From: Isoetes taiwanensis
Taxonomy: Eukaryota; Streptophyta; Lycopodiopsida; Isoetales; Isoetaceae
DNA: 64,000 nucleotides
Assembly (NCBI GenBank): GCA_021234155.1
Contig: JAJEKV010000006.1
Coordinates: forward strand, 6,297,727-6,361,726
Reading direction: 5' to 3'
The position numbers and the translations under genes were made by a program. Within the stretch, counting starts at the first letter, position 1, and each line of letters opens with the position of its first letter. The notes beneath the pieces are model-generated. The model searched no databases. It was not told the origin of the DNA and saw only the letters and a list, made by a program, of their open reading frames with translations. Of this stretch, positions 22,396 to 34,038 are shown piece by piece.

Positions 22396-24843
22396 TGCAT
22401 ATAGTTGCCATTATTATAGCAACGTATGTATTGGTGAAAGATTGAGTGCATAAAACATTATAATTTCTTGTTTATGTTCATTAACTCTTGTCTACGTCTA
22501 AAAGAAGAAAGGACCTTAGGGATACTTAGCATATACAATATACAATAATGCGGAAATAGAATTTGCAAAATATAGGAGCACATGTTGACTGCCATAAAAA
22601 GCACACCATCTTTTTGTTCAATACAAATTTCACCATAGTTGGTTGGCAAAAACTACCTATATAGAAAGATAATTTAAGAAAACTCTGAAGTCCGCGAGAT
22701 GTTTAGATGGGCCGAAGGCGCCTAATAGCTATATTTGAAATGCAAATCAAGATCCTCAAAAGGATGGATTGATGAATCAGTAACCTTTACTGTTCTTAGC
22801 TCTTTAATATGTTGTGGGCTAGAAAGTTTGTCTTTGACATGCACTCATCTCACAACATGCCAAAGCCTTCTTGCATTGTGTTTACGACATAGTCTGATGT
22901 GGTAATTGGGTTATAGATAATGGCTGTAACAACTGCAAAGCCACGATAGCCATTTTCTAGAGCAACTATGTATATGAAGAACATATAGAACAGAACTCTT
23001 ACCCCAACAACATATGTGGCCTATTTTCATCATTGCTTCAAATTTATCAATTGCAGCCATATATAGTTTGTCTGCATCTTGCGCTGCTCTCTGTCAACAA
23101 AGAAATCACAATCAGGAATAAAAGCTATTTGCATTAATGAGCAAGATAGCACTGCGACCTCATGGGGCCATTAATTTTTTTTTTTTACTTTTTAATCGAC
23201 AATCTAGATCAAACGTCCTAATTTCAAGGGTCCAGACTAAAAGCTCCAAATAAGAGGGCTTTTTATCTGGGCCGTCGATCTTGCACATTCGACGGCCCAG
23301 GCGGCGACACCTTAATCTCTACCAACAAGGGGGCTGCTTGGGGTGATTCGTGGCCCTTTTTGTTTATACTAGATTCTCAAGTATGGGCATTCCTACTTTG
23401 TTTGAGTTGTTTGAATAGTAAAGTTGTAATGATCTATAAGACATCAAGGAATCATTGAAAAAACTAAGAAAAGCTTTAGACCAATAGTCAATGGTGATCT
23501 ATGTTGCAACACTAGCCTTGCTGGTTTAACGTCTAAGAACTAGACTAATATAACAACATATACATGTTGTTAGAAATCCGTCATATCGAATGCTATCTAC
23601 GAATCATTTATAGTTCCAATATACTCATGGGGAGACAAAGATATCTCTAATCCGAGTGTGTTTCACAACATTGTATTAATAGATGTTCGTTAATAAATAT
23701 AATGGGTCTAGTTTCACAGGTTTAGAAAGGCAATAACTTTACGTTCTCACTTCTTAATCACGCATTATTTTCTTCTAGAACACAAGGTGAGAAAATGCAG
23801 GTCTAAATCATGTATGTTTTTGAACATGTAGACGAGATAGATGAAGAGCCGCCGCGATAAATTTCTTGTAACATTTTAATACAAGATATACAAACATGGT
23901 TATAGCCATTTCAAAGGAGAGAGCAAATATTATGTATTGTCGCAATTTTGAGCAAATATTATGTATACAAAAATTGCCTTTTTGTTGCAATTTTGGCGTG
24001 GAAGGACGCGCGTCAGGCACGCCTAACTAATCCTGTTGTCAGAAAAGCTATGGGTATGGAAGTTAATATTGGCAGGACTATAGGCGGATCATTTCAGAAC
24101 TGCAACATTCTGATGCCATGTGTCTCTCGAGAGGAGTTGAATGAGATAATAGTGAACACGACGAGGAATAGGAAAAATTCGTGAATGAGAAGCTTACATT
24201 CTGGAATGTTTTGAAACTCAGTAATGTAATTCAGTAATCTGTTATAGTTCTGGACTTACTTGAATAAGTGATTTGAATGTTTTGATCTTATTGTTCTTGA
24301 AATGTGAATGAATTATTTTGAATATGCAAGTGACTAATATCTAAGAATGCAACTAACGGAACAATTCCGGGAAAGAATGTTGCACACGTGTCACTCTAGG
24401 ATTGGAGGAAATGGCAGGATGGAAACTACCCGAAGTTAACTTACTAGGAATTATATGCAAACATGTTTTTTTGCTTGGTGGCAGATCTGATCGTGTCCCT
24501 GTCTTAAAGTGCAAACTGGATCTACCTTTTAGCATGTTTCTTTTTGTTTATATGTAGTCTTAAAGTGTACATTTCAGCTTGTTTTTATGGCCAAAATGAT
24601 GATTGATAATTAGAATGGAAAAGTATAAAAAACATGGGAAAGGGGGCATGCACGTTGACAACAAAAAGGAATGATGCCATGGATATCCAGTTGAAGAAAA
24701 AAAAATGATTTAGGAATGTTGAAAAAGAAGGTATCATTTAGGAATGATACGAAGGATATCCAGGAGAGGCCATGCAAAACGGCGGGCAGGACGCGGGTTT
24801 GTAAGAGCCACACTGCTCCACAAAATGGCTGCAGCAGTTCCGT
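22396..24843. other. AT-rich stretch without a firm gene
   Basis: Features seen are a hairpin gggccgtcga / tcgacggccc at about 23271-23300, of the kind found in small plant MITEs, a T-rich run near 23174, and the second copy of the gccgccgcgataaatttctt motif at about 23850. Short frames such as 23948-24184 have no recognised domain. Confidence 0.4.
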
Positions 24844-25789
24844 ATGGGAGATTTGGGCAGTGTTCAAGCTGATCGGACAATCATTCTGCGCCAAAATAAT
24901 TCAGAGATCGCCCAGCAAGGAGAGATCGCCCTAGAGATCGCCGAAATATTTCCTGCTCCAGATCCCCCTTCCTTCTCTGTCGCTGTTGCTGTTAATAAAG
25001 GCTCCAGTTGCCGACACGCCCTCTCCTGGGCTTGTAAATATGAAGCTTCTGCTGGCGATAAAATTACGCTCCTTTTTGTTCGCCCCACCATCAAATCCGT
25101 TCCTACTCCTAGTACGTTGCCTATTTTTTTTTTTCCCCTCGCTTTCATTCTTCCTGTAGTTTTTTTTTAGTTTGTATGTGTTATTCGTATCATTCTAGCT
25201 CACATTGAATTTATCCTCAGTGGGTTACCATGTTCCTCTCGCTGCCGCCAGCGAAGAAGCCGTTCTTAATTACTTCCAGGAAATAGATTTCCAAAACGAA
25301 GAATTGCGTTGTTCTTTGCTCGCAATCTGCAACAATTTTCAGGCTAGTTTGTTATCATTTCATGCGTTTGTTTTCTGAATTAATGTTACAATTTTAGTTT
25401 CTTTCAATGGCCCTTCAATTCAGATACAAGGAGAGTTTATTCTCATTGAAAGTGATGACCTAGTCCAAACAGTGATCATGGAGGAGATCTTGACACGTGG
25501 CATCACCAAAATCATCCTAGGCTCATCCTCACGCTCCTCTTTCTTAGGGTATGTGGTGATGCTTTGAATCTATCTTCCTCTTCGTGGACAATAAAAACCC
25601 ATTCAATTCATTTCATTTCTTTTCTTACATCGTTTTGCTTTTGCCACCAGCAAATATAACCCAGGATGTTGCACAATGCCCAAGAGTAGTACATCGGATC
25701 TCATTCTAGAAAGTGTCCCTGAATATTGCGCAGTGAGAGTGGTATCCAAAAATTCTAAACTTCTTTACTCAAGAGATGCTTCCTTCTAA
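24844..25789 (+). CDS. Universal stress protein (USP) domain protein
   Basis: Four exons (24844-25111, 25221-25342, 25424-25548, 25651-25789) give 217 codons ending in TAA. A ~45-residue N-terminal extension precedes the USP core: SVAVAVNKGSSCRHALSWAC, KITLLFVRPTI, GEFILIESDDLVQTVIMEEI, TKIILGSSSRSSF and CAVRVVSK. This pattern is the N-terminal USP module of plant U-box receptor-like kinases (RLCK-IX/PUB type). No U-box or kinase exon is recognisable in the next few kb, and the frame stops shortly after the USP fold, so it is either a stand-alone USP or a truncated kinase. Introns 1 and 3 are GT-AG. Intron 2 begins GC (cag|gctagt), a rare but accepted donor class. The start codon is the first ATG in the USP frame; the extension is uncertain. 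Confidence 0.75.
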
Positions 25790-28700
25790 CACTTCTTGTA
25801 ACATAAAGCTTTAACTTTGAAATAAAAAAGTTAAATTTGAGCAAGGTATTTGTAATGATATTCAATAAATCTTAGTTCAAACCAACCTTCACCACCTCAC
25901 CCTATCGAGTGACCTAGTCCCTTCAGAGTTAATTGTATGCTTCTAACTTGTTTGGTTAGCTACAATATTAAAGCACATGCCCAGATTTTGTAACGATATT
26001 AGAGAAGAGTTCCCTGTGCCATTCATGTTCCAATTCAGCATAGCTAACCAACTTGTTAGTGTCATTCTAACAAGATAAGCAAATCATTTTCTAACAGAAG
26101 TACTAATCAACATCAATAAGAGCTTGCGTTATAATATATATTTCAACGATTCAGGGTTGCGCGAATGCATTCCAGTTTGCCTATTTTCTATTATTGGTTC
26201 TCATTAACCACGGGCTATAGGAACCAGGCTATTTACTGCTTTTAATCCTATTTTGAAGACTATTATAGCTATAGATATCACAGTTCGGGGGGCTAGCAAG
26301 AATGCGTTATCCTTTTCTGTAGTGACTACATTGGTCCCCAGTATAGATATTAAAAAAGCTCGTCTTCTTCTATTGAGTGACTATATATCTATTTAGTCAT
26401 GAGAACATACAATCTAAAAGTGAACGCGGGTAGGAGCCATATATGAATGCTCGTATGGTATTTGCATCTCATGGAACCAGTTGGTTTACATATTTAACTT
26501 TGTCATTAGTGTGATATGTACATCACATAGACCAGCTGGTTTCCAGTGGACCTTAAAATTGTTCTTTTCTCTTGTTCTTTATCTTATCTTATCTTATCTT
26601 ATCTATAAATCTAAAAAGACTATATATTTAACTGTGTTGCTTACTATATCTTGTCGAATGAATTTTCTAGCTGTGGATGAATGTTCACTTGAATTCAATC
26701 TAATTCAATTCAATTCACTTCATGTATAAGTGGAGAAGTTTATCCAATTTATTAGCATTTAGTTTTCAATATTTCCTTTTGTTTTGTAAGCCTATATTAC
26801 AAGGCACCCAAAAATAAAACCAATATGGGTTTTTACCCTGTATATAAAAAAGCAATGAATAAAACCAATGGGTTTTGGGGAGTTAATTCCATAAAAAACC
26901 TTATATGATTTTTATATGATGTTCAATAAGGTGGTTTCCTAACATGTTTAATAATACTTAAATATAGTGCTTTATTTATGTGGCCTGTGAATGTGCAATG
27001 TGCTATCTTAACATATATAATTATTAGGGGCAAGATGCCTTTGGCATATTCGGTTGATTCCCGCCACGTATTTCCGGGGGAAAAAAATAGGGGATTAAAA
27101 AAAAGGATGAAAAATGAAGGGCCTTTGACGACCCTGTTCTGCTATTCTGAGCATTGGCTATGGCGGCTGGTGGGCTTACTCTGGTGGTCTGGCGTTTGGA
27201 CGATGGCGTTATTAACAAAAATAAAGAGTTCGAGCTTATTTCTGGGGCGCCGAAGAAGAACTTCCCATCCGAAGAAAAATCATGGCGGAGCATAAGCCTC
27301 CGGCAGCAGAATTGGGCGCAAAGGGGGCATTTGGAAACAGGGGCAACCACCAGCAGCACAGAGGGCATTCTCATCAATTCCGACTCAGATCTTAGCTTGC
27401 AAGCCCTCCGCCAGAAACTCCCATCTAAATTTGACAGCCTTTGCATGCAATTGACGGACGATGTGTTCAAAAATTACTGGGCTGTAGTTTCTTGTGATCC
27501 AAGCAGCGAGGGTGCGTGCTAAGCTATGGCTGGCATCCATTCTGCATAATTTTCCGTCAACATCCAAAAGGAAAATCGAGTTGGAATTTTTCTGCAGAGA
27601 TTAGAGATTGCGAGCTATTCCGATTCACAGAGCTATGAATCTGCGGACAAGGTTTTCCTGTAGAGATTCAGAGATTTTTCAATTCAGAGCTTCAAAGATT
27701 GCGAGCTATGGAGCTTCAGAGCCGCTTCGGAGATTGCAGCTATGGAGATTTGCTGGAGTAGCTTCACCCGAAAAAGGGATTGTCGTAACATATCCCCTGC
27801 AAGGAGCTTCTGCTTCTTTTCTGTAACATATGTTACAGTATCCAGAGACGGATTTGGAAGAGCTGTAACAGAGATTGGGACCTTTTCTTCAGAAAAGTCA
27901 GGTGGACGCGAGCCCTTGACGAACGTAATGACGCCTACAAGAAATTCCCCACGGAATTTTGCTGGGATGCTTAGGATTCTACGCCAGAAGGTCACCTCCC
28001 TGTTACCAATGCTCTCAGAGGTACTCAGCTCCAGTATAGGGGCAGTGCAGTCGAAGTTCTGTTCCTGGAATTGAAGGAGGAGGACAGCTCTTAGAGTGGG
28101 GTGCTGATATGCGTAAATTTGAAGGCGACCAAAAATTTGAGGGTTAAAATGTAGGGTTTCGTATTACTGGACGAAATGACTATAATTCATCTAATCTGGA
28201 GGTACGACCAATGGAATCATGTTCACACTGCCTATGGTACATTTTGGATTTTGGAGTTGGTCTCCGCTGTGGTATAGGTTGGGGTCCTGATCTTGGTCTT
28301 GAAGCAATTGGTTTTCTAGGCTTTGGCTGTGGCATTGACTTTAGTGTTGACGTGATCTTGATTGGAGTTGGAATTGAACTTCCTGCTAGTGGTTTTACGC
28401 GCCTTCTCTTTGATAATAAGTTCCATTCTATATTGAAGACAAAATATGTGCCTTGATTGTACCTCCCGATTAGATCTTTTAATTCGTAAATTTGCTTCCA
28501 CTAATAAGGGAGTTGATTCAGAGTGGTTAGACCATTTTGGGGACAGTATTCCTACATGGTAAAATTCATATATAAGTATTAGTGGCTCAACCTTCATGGT
28601 AAAATTCATATATAAGTATTATTAGTGGCTCAACCTTTTGCAGAGCCCATGGTTGCTGCAGTGTAATGAAAGTTCTACATCATTTTCATATAAGCCTTAA

Positions 28701-29275
28701 GGAATGCAATTGTAGCAGGTTGATAAGAATTGCCTGATAATGTGGGATTGGATGCTCTATTTTCGCCATTATGAGAGGATAACACCCTGGAACGAGGGTG
28801 TTATGCCCTATTATAGCAAACGAGGGCCGGAAATGTTGAATCTCATTGGGTACCATGATCTTAATTTGTCGGTATAAGTGGTCATGTACAAACAAAATCT
28901 CGGGACTATAGTTGTATATGAGAATGTACACAAACTGTAATCCACTTTGAAATCTACTTACTATTGTCTCATCTCTACATATAAGCAGTTTGTAATATTT
29001 CATTATTTGTAGGGTGTATTATCATTTCGCGTGTTCTAAATTTTTTCAAGGCCATTAGATTGTAGTAGTTTATGGGGGAATATTCTATGTTGGACGCTCT
29101 AGACCATTCCTGCAAAGAATATGGGGTCAAACAGGCATGTCTTGACTTGCCTCACAGTATGTGAACTGCAATCAACATACATCTCTATAGTCACATCTCA
29201 AGGATGTCCGGAATTGTGATATATTCGACTTAGCACAAAACTTCTTTTGCAGCGGGTTGGAGAAGAGAAATGTTC
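25790..29275. other. Long stretch with no recognised gene; possible exon-like frames
   Basis: Downstream of the USP gene the sequence is AT-rich, with a (TCTTA)n microsatellite at about 26579-26602. A GC-richer part contains a 122-codon plus frame (27154-27522; QALRQKLPSKFDSLCMQLTD) and another at 27742-28074, neither of which I can assign. A 40-bp tandem duplication lies at about 28555-28638 (ggtaaaattcatatataagt). The phrase gtgctttatttatgtggcct with following tgtgaatgtgc is at about 26970 and again at 29320. Confidence 0.4.
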
Positions 29276-29311
29276 GCGGCGGCCGCAAGGCCGCCGCGAT
29301 AAATTTCTTGT
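29276..29311 (+). repeat. GCAA-loop hairpin and conserved tail (copy 3 of the GC motif)
   Basis: A perfect 9-bp stem GCGGCGGCC / GGCCGCCGC closes a GCAA tetraloop and is followed by gataaatttcttgta. The right arm and tail are shared with 20508 and 23850. A GNRA-loop hairpin plus fixed tail looks like the 3' end of a mobile element or structured RNA. No family is assigned. Confidence 0.6.
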
Positions 29312-29536
29312 AGAAATAGTGCTTTATTTATGTGGCCTGTGAATGTGCTATAGCATGGTGGTAATAAGATGAGGTTTACAATAGTGTTATATTAATATGG
29401 TCCTTAGAATGCTAAACTAGCATGGCAAAGTGATGTGGTAAATGTAGATGGTTCTCAATGTGTTTATTTGTCATAAGTCGTGATTATTTAATGGCCTAAA
29501 GCATTGCATGCTTAATACATCGAAACTATAATGGTT

Positions 29537-30193
29537 TTAGGGCAAAAGTATGCTGGTGGGTATCAAAAGCAGGCGTCCGGACACATGCTGACAGCACTCA
29601 TATAGCACGTTCTTGATTTTCCTTTGGCCCGCCTCCACGAACTTTCCTTTCTTCTGCTTCAGTTCCTCGGCCTCCTTGGCTTCCTGCTCCTCCCTCTTCC
29701 TCTTCTTCTCTGCCCTCTTCTTCTCTCGGCGGCGTTCTTTTGCCTCGTGTTTCTTGATCCACGCCGCGAGCTCTTCTTCTTCAGTTGGGTCGAGCGTCGG
29801 CTCCCTCTGTTCTTCTTGCTCCTCTGCCTCCTTCTCTCGAATCCAGGCTTCGAGTTCTTCCTCCAAAGTCGGCTCGGGAGTCGGCTGCCTCTGCTCTTCA
29901 CGAGCCTTGGTTCTCCGCTCTCGCTCTGCTTCTTCATCCTCGAGCACCTCTGTACCTGCATCTGAGTGCACCTCGTCTTGATCGACCTGCTGGTCTATCT
30001 CCTCGTCCTGTGCTCCTCCCTGCTGGGATCCTTCCCTCTGGTGCTCATCTGAAGCTGTTCCCTCGCTCGATGAAGACTGGCCATTCCTGTTAAGAAGGCG
30101 CTCCTGAAGCATCCGCTGTATCAGGCTAGGATCTTGGGCGCTGGGCGATTCACCAGGTCGGGGAACTCGAGCAGTTTGTTTGGTTCTGGCCAT
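29537..30193 (-). CDS. Retrotransposon ORF with histone H3 N-terminal tail (element 2)
   Basis: This 218-codon frame starts MARTKQTARV, identical to histone H3 residues 1-8 after the initiator Met; H3 Lys9 is replaced by Val. A Ser/Gln/Glu-rich segment follows (residues ~35-80), then an acidic region, a twofold ~33-residue repeat around PTLEEELEAWIREKEAE and PTEEEELAAWIKKHEAK, and a Lys/Arg/Glu-rich coiled-coil-like stretch (~150-185). The C-terminus (RKIKNVLYE ... LLLIPTS) weakly resembles the start of the histone fold in element 1, but the fold is missing. It lies 664 bases inside the primer-binding site of the LTR at 30870-32376, in the same place as the H3-like ORF of element 1. The open frame, identical start and matching position indicate a real element gene, truncated at its 3' end. 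Confidence 0.8.
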   Translation of the reverse strand: MARTKQTARVPRPGESPSAQDPSLIQRMLQERLLNRNGQSSSSEGTASDEHQREGSQQGGAQDEEIDQQVDQDEVHSDAGTEVLEDEEAERERRTKAREEQRQPTPEPTLEEELEAWIREKEAEEQEEQREPTLDPTEEEELAAWIKKHEAKERRREKKRAEKKRKREEQEAKEAEELKQKKGKFVEAGQRKIKNVLYECCQHVSGRLLLIPTSILLP

Positions 30194-30403
30194 GTTTGAC
30201 GGCTCGTCGATCCGAGGTCGCCGCCAAAAGATCGCCTTAAAAAGCGGGAGCAGATTTCTAAGCAGGGAACGTACAAATGAGGGGGGTCTAGATCTATTTA
30301 TAGATGGGCAATTTTTAGGTCAAAATTCAAGTTGCTCTATTTAATGTGCCAGGGCACCTATTGACTTAAGATATATACTTATTTCAGAGTTTTCTAAGTA
30401 CTG

Positions 30404-30663
30404 GTCTCACACGTTGCGCCCAGGCCAAAACCTAGAGTCTTGGTTTTGCTTCTGGCGCGACGTGCGAGACATTGTATATTTTTTTACTAAATTATGTGAT
30501 TGTAATATACCATTCTAGCTAAATCTTATCTTAGAACTCGATCTAGCATGTTACTTTTCTGAAATTCATCAAGTATTAAGGTGTTTATGGCCCAATGTCT
30601 CGCACGTTGCGCCCAGGGCAAAACCTGGAGTCTTGGTTTTGGTCCTGGCGCGACGTGTGAGAC
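30404..30663. repeat. Pair of ~67-bp long hairpins in the leader of element 2
   Basis: Copies at 30404-30470 and 30597-30663 (193 bp apart) each begin gtctcRcacgttgcgcccag and end ctggcgcgacgtgYgagac, the inverted complement. An inner inverted pair aaaacc/ggtttt closes the hairpin. They sit between the primer-binding site and the MARTKQTAR frame. Confidence 0.85.
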
Positions 30664-30856
30664 CTTCTTGCTAAAAAAAAGATTTGGCTCACTGTTTTTA
30701 GTCTTTTTATGTTTCAATTCACTTAACTGTTACTAGCTTAGCAAATACTACAAAAATGAGAAAAAAAATTTCCCACTTTTCGAGGTTTGAGGATCCTATC
30801 AAGTTAGTACTACTGGGAGCATGGCCAGTGCTTTGCTCTTGGTCTCCAAGAACATT

Positions 30857-30868
30857 GCTTTGATACCA
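30857..30868 (-). other. Primer-binding site of element 2
   Basis: The minus strand reads TGGTATCAAAGC one base after the LTR end, complementary to the 3' end of initiator tRNA-Met with one mismatch. Confidence 0.8.
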
Positions 30869-30869
30869 C

Positions 30870-32376
30870 TGTGACGTCCCCTACCCATATACGGTGCACT
30901 CACCGTATACAAACAGGAGTTCATCCCCCATACCAGCTCCATGCTAATATAGAGCCCTCCACGTGTCACTGCAACCTTGGAATGTTCCAGTGGGAAGAAT
31001 GAAGGGGTCATTTACCCTGTCTCCCTCAGGGCCTACCTAGCTGCGGAAGCGTAATATAGATGTCAGTAGTACATACATCAATAACATAGGACCACCTCGA
31101 GGGGTGGCTCATCATATGTCTGCATAGACAAAGATCAGTACATCACATAAGGGATTTCTACCCTGGCTCAGACACAGGGTTGGACTGGCAAGCTTGGGTC
31201 TCCAGAGGTCAAGCAGACAGAGTGCAATAACAGTGGAGTTGGCTGGCAAAGAAACATGGCAGTTGGGTAGTCCGCTCCATCCGCCCCTCCTGTGCACACT
31301 TTGCAGAGTAGGTTGATAAGTCTTGGGACTGGACTGTAGCCCGCCGGATGCATAGCCAAAGGGGCTATTCCTGGGTCGCATCTCCCCAGTTTCGATGGGG
31401 CAGGTAGGGATTGCTCCCACCAGAAGCTAGCATGCTGACTCAAGGCGACTAGAGGGCCATTGCCCTTACTCGACTGAACTCCATGGAAGGTGTACACCAC
31501 CCCAAGAGTGTCGAACCGATGCAACAGCCCGCACGCAGTGGCAGTGCATTAGGTCTAGTACGCTGAAGTCCCCGATAGGCCTTACTACCAGAGGGACAGT
31601 TCAAGAATCAGGACATGAGCTTCCTTGTAAGCCAATCTGGTCCCGCCACCCACAACCAGGTTTGGTTCTTATGCACAGGCCGAATACTAGTAATGCACTA
31701 AAGGGACTAGCTAGGAGCATCAACTACTAAGCTATAGGTCTCTACCCCCCTTCCCAATACAATGAGTCCACAGAGATCATCCATCCATCACATCATTATA
31801 GAACTAAAGAATAATATCTAATCTACATCATAGAAGTTATGGTCTTTGACTCGCTATCTGGGGTTCTATGTGGCTGTTATGGGCAATTCAATAGGCTAAA
31901 CCTGCTAACTCTATGCCCCGAAGGCGGATTAGGCTATTGAATTGGCGAAATACCTGGTCCTTGGCTTTCTCCTCTTGATCTGAATACGTCCATGTCACTG
32001 TCTTGCTTGGAGATGCGGTCGGAAAGGAAGTCTGACGAGTTGGGGCGCTCAGACAGATCTTGGAAGTCGGGATTGACTCTTGAAACGCGTGAAACGGAGC
32101 TCGGAAGGACTGCGGACGAAAAAGGGAAAGTTAGGGTTTGGTGGCCTTACATAGGCTATCAGTTAGGGTTAGGGTTTCCATGACCCTTGGTATGCCTCTA
32201 ATGGTTAATGGTCTAAAGTGTGCACATTCATAAGTGTGCGCACCCTTGCAAGTTGCCCCCTAGGGCGCCACTTGCTTGGCTACACGTCAACGTACACGTC
32301 ACTTGGAATGGCGTGTACGCGTGACGGTGCAGTTCGATATACGTCTTGAGACCGTATATCGTACTGGAACGTCACA
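30870..32376 (-). mobile_element. 5' LTR of element 2 (solo 5' end)
   Basis: The 1507-bp LTR starts TGTGACGTCC on the plus strand and ends ACGTCACA, the same inverted termini as the element 1 LTRs. Much of its left half is clearly related to them (for example ttgggactggactgtagccc against ttgggacttgggccgtagcc). A weak TATA-like site for minus-strand transcription lies at about 32143-32155. No matching 3' LTR was found to the left, so only LTR, leader and first gene remain. Confidence 0.8.
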
Positions 32377-32554
32377 TCTCATGTCCACATCCAAACACTT
32401 TTCCACTGCGGTTGAGGAACTTGAAGATGCCAGTGTTGAGATGTGATCTAGAAAGATCTAAATTCAAGTTGATCTTACCTTGGGAGAGTATTTATTTATC
32501 ATTTAGAAAGCTGCTAATAGGAAAGTCTTGGTAAGATGTTAGGCCGGACATTAA

Positions 32555-32936
32555 GGGCCAGATTCGACTTGCGGCAGTGGTATTTCTTTAAAAAATCTCA
32601 ACTTCTGCCTCCTTTTTTAAGAGCGACAATCTGTGTGATTCCAATTGCGGCAGTAGGTAGTTTCAAATAGATGTTCAAGATTGCTCTTTCACTTAATCTA
32701 CAGCAAGATTCGTCTGTCACTTAACTCAAATTCTAAGGGACAGGGGATCACCCCTGCCAATTATTAATCCAGTGTTTTGGGTTAAGCAAAACTGTTTTTG
32801 GTTTTCTGGTGAGTGTTTTGATAATTGCTAACTGCTGCAATGGAATTAGACAGCAAACGTCAGTTATGCCGTGTCGCTGCAAAATTAGTTGAGGCTTAAA
32901 TGCCACTCGTCTATCTTCCAATGTCGAATCTGGCCC
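32555..32936. mobile_element. PIF/Harbinger-type (Tourist-like) MITE
   Basis: A 382-bp element has 14-bp perfect terminal inverted repeats GGGCCAGATTCGAC and a TAA duplication on each side (32552-32554, 32937-32939). GGGCC ends with TAA/TTA targets are typical of PIF/Harbinger. It has no coding capacity. Confidence 0.8.
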
Positions 32937-33126
32937 TAAGTCTTGATGAGATGTTAGGTCGAGATGGATATAGCAGATAGCCTATTTAGTCCATGAATAG
33001 AAATTGCTAAGACCTTTGAAGAGAAAAATTCATAAGAGTAATATTTTGATGTGTTGAAATGGGCCAGATTCATGAAATGGCAAGGCTGATATCAGATTTG
33101 CTATTGTAGAGACCCTAAAGCATGTC

Positions 33127-33128
<2 letters not shown>

Positions 33129-33163
<35 letters not shown>

Positions 33164-33335
33164 CAGATCCTGCATGTATTGCCGTCGTAGATCTTTAACC
33201 CCCTGTGGAATCCTGTGCCAGAGCTGTACCTCAGCTTTCTTTATACCTTTATGTTCCGGCCTTTTTCCTACTGAATAGATCTTACGGCCGTTTAAGTTTT
33301 TTTTTTCAGCAATTCTGAAGCCATGAAGCATAGCA
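33129..33335 (-). repeat. Retroposed sequence with poly(A) tail (poly-T on plus)
   Basis: About 35 T residues (33129-33163) on the plus strand are the poly(A) tail of a minus-strand insertion whose last segment contains aaagatctacgacggcaata. The apparent 90-codon minus frame ends in a poly-Lys run from the tail and is not treated as a gene. Source and target duplication were not identified. Confidence 0.5.
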
Positions 33336-33783
33336 TAGTTTTGTTGAATGCGACTTTTTGCCCCGCAAATCACTTACGGCAAAATCCCCTTCACACAAGA
33401 AATTGTTCCTTTCTCAATAGTGTCGTTCTTTACCGACGATCACCAATATCAATGGTAACAATTCCTTTTCCAATGGAAATTTTTGCCGATCAATGGTCGC
33501 CAAATTGTTAGAGCCTGAACTCTAACCTTGCAAGAAGGATGAAAAACCCAACAATCCAAGCTCAATCTATCAGATCAAGGCAATGCACAAGACAAAGAAT
33601 CATCATCTCCATAGCTAGATAAAAACAAAATCCTCACTCTCAATACACCGTCTCCCTGTTCTTCTCTCTGCTCAGATAATACAGTCATGATCATCCCACA
33701 ATGCATACGTGCAAATATCCTGCACGCGTGCATGTGCGTATCTCCCTCCATATACGGTGTACAATCTCCTATACCACCTCGAT

Positions 33784-33868
33784 AATGGTGAGTGTGGTGA
33801 GTGGTAAATGGTGACCAATGTGGTGAGTGGTGACGAGTGTGGTGAGTGGTGAGTGATGAGTGGTGACC
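33784..33868. repeat. GTGAGTGGT-type minisatellite
   Basis: Irregular tandem runs of gtgagtggt / gtgagtgtg over about 85 bp. Confidence 0.85.
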
Positions 33869-34038
33869 ACCCCAACATGCGCTCTACGCTCCCTTTTGCT
33901 GTTCAAATTTTGCACAGACAAGTTTAGTTAACCTTTTTCCACTTTATACATTTATAGGAATTCCATTTTACATAATAACAAATGTGAAAATGGTATTGCC
34001 AATCCATTTTTATTTAGCTTTAGTTGGTATTTTATTTA

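Noticed and set aside
29613-29981. Plus-strand Ser/Leu-rich frames opposite the MARTKQTAR gene
   Set aside because: They are antisense shadows of Glu/Lys codons; the same happens at 59101-59616.
33101-33373. 90-codon minus frame ending in poly-Lys
   Set aside because: The Lys run is the poly(A) tail of a retroposed sequence.
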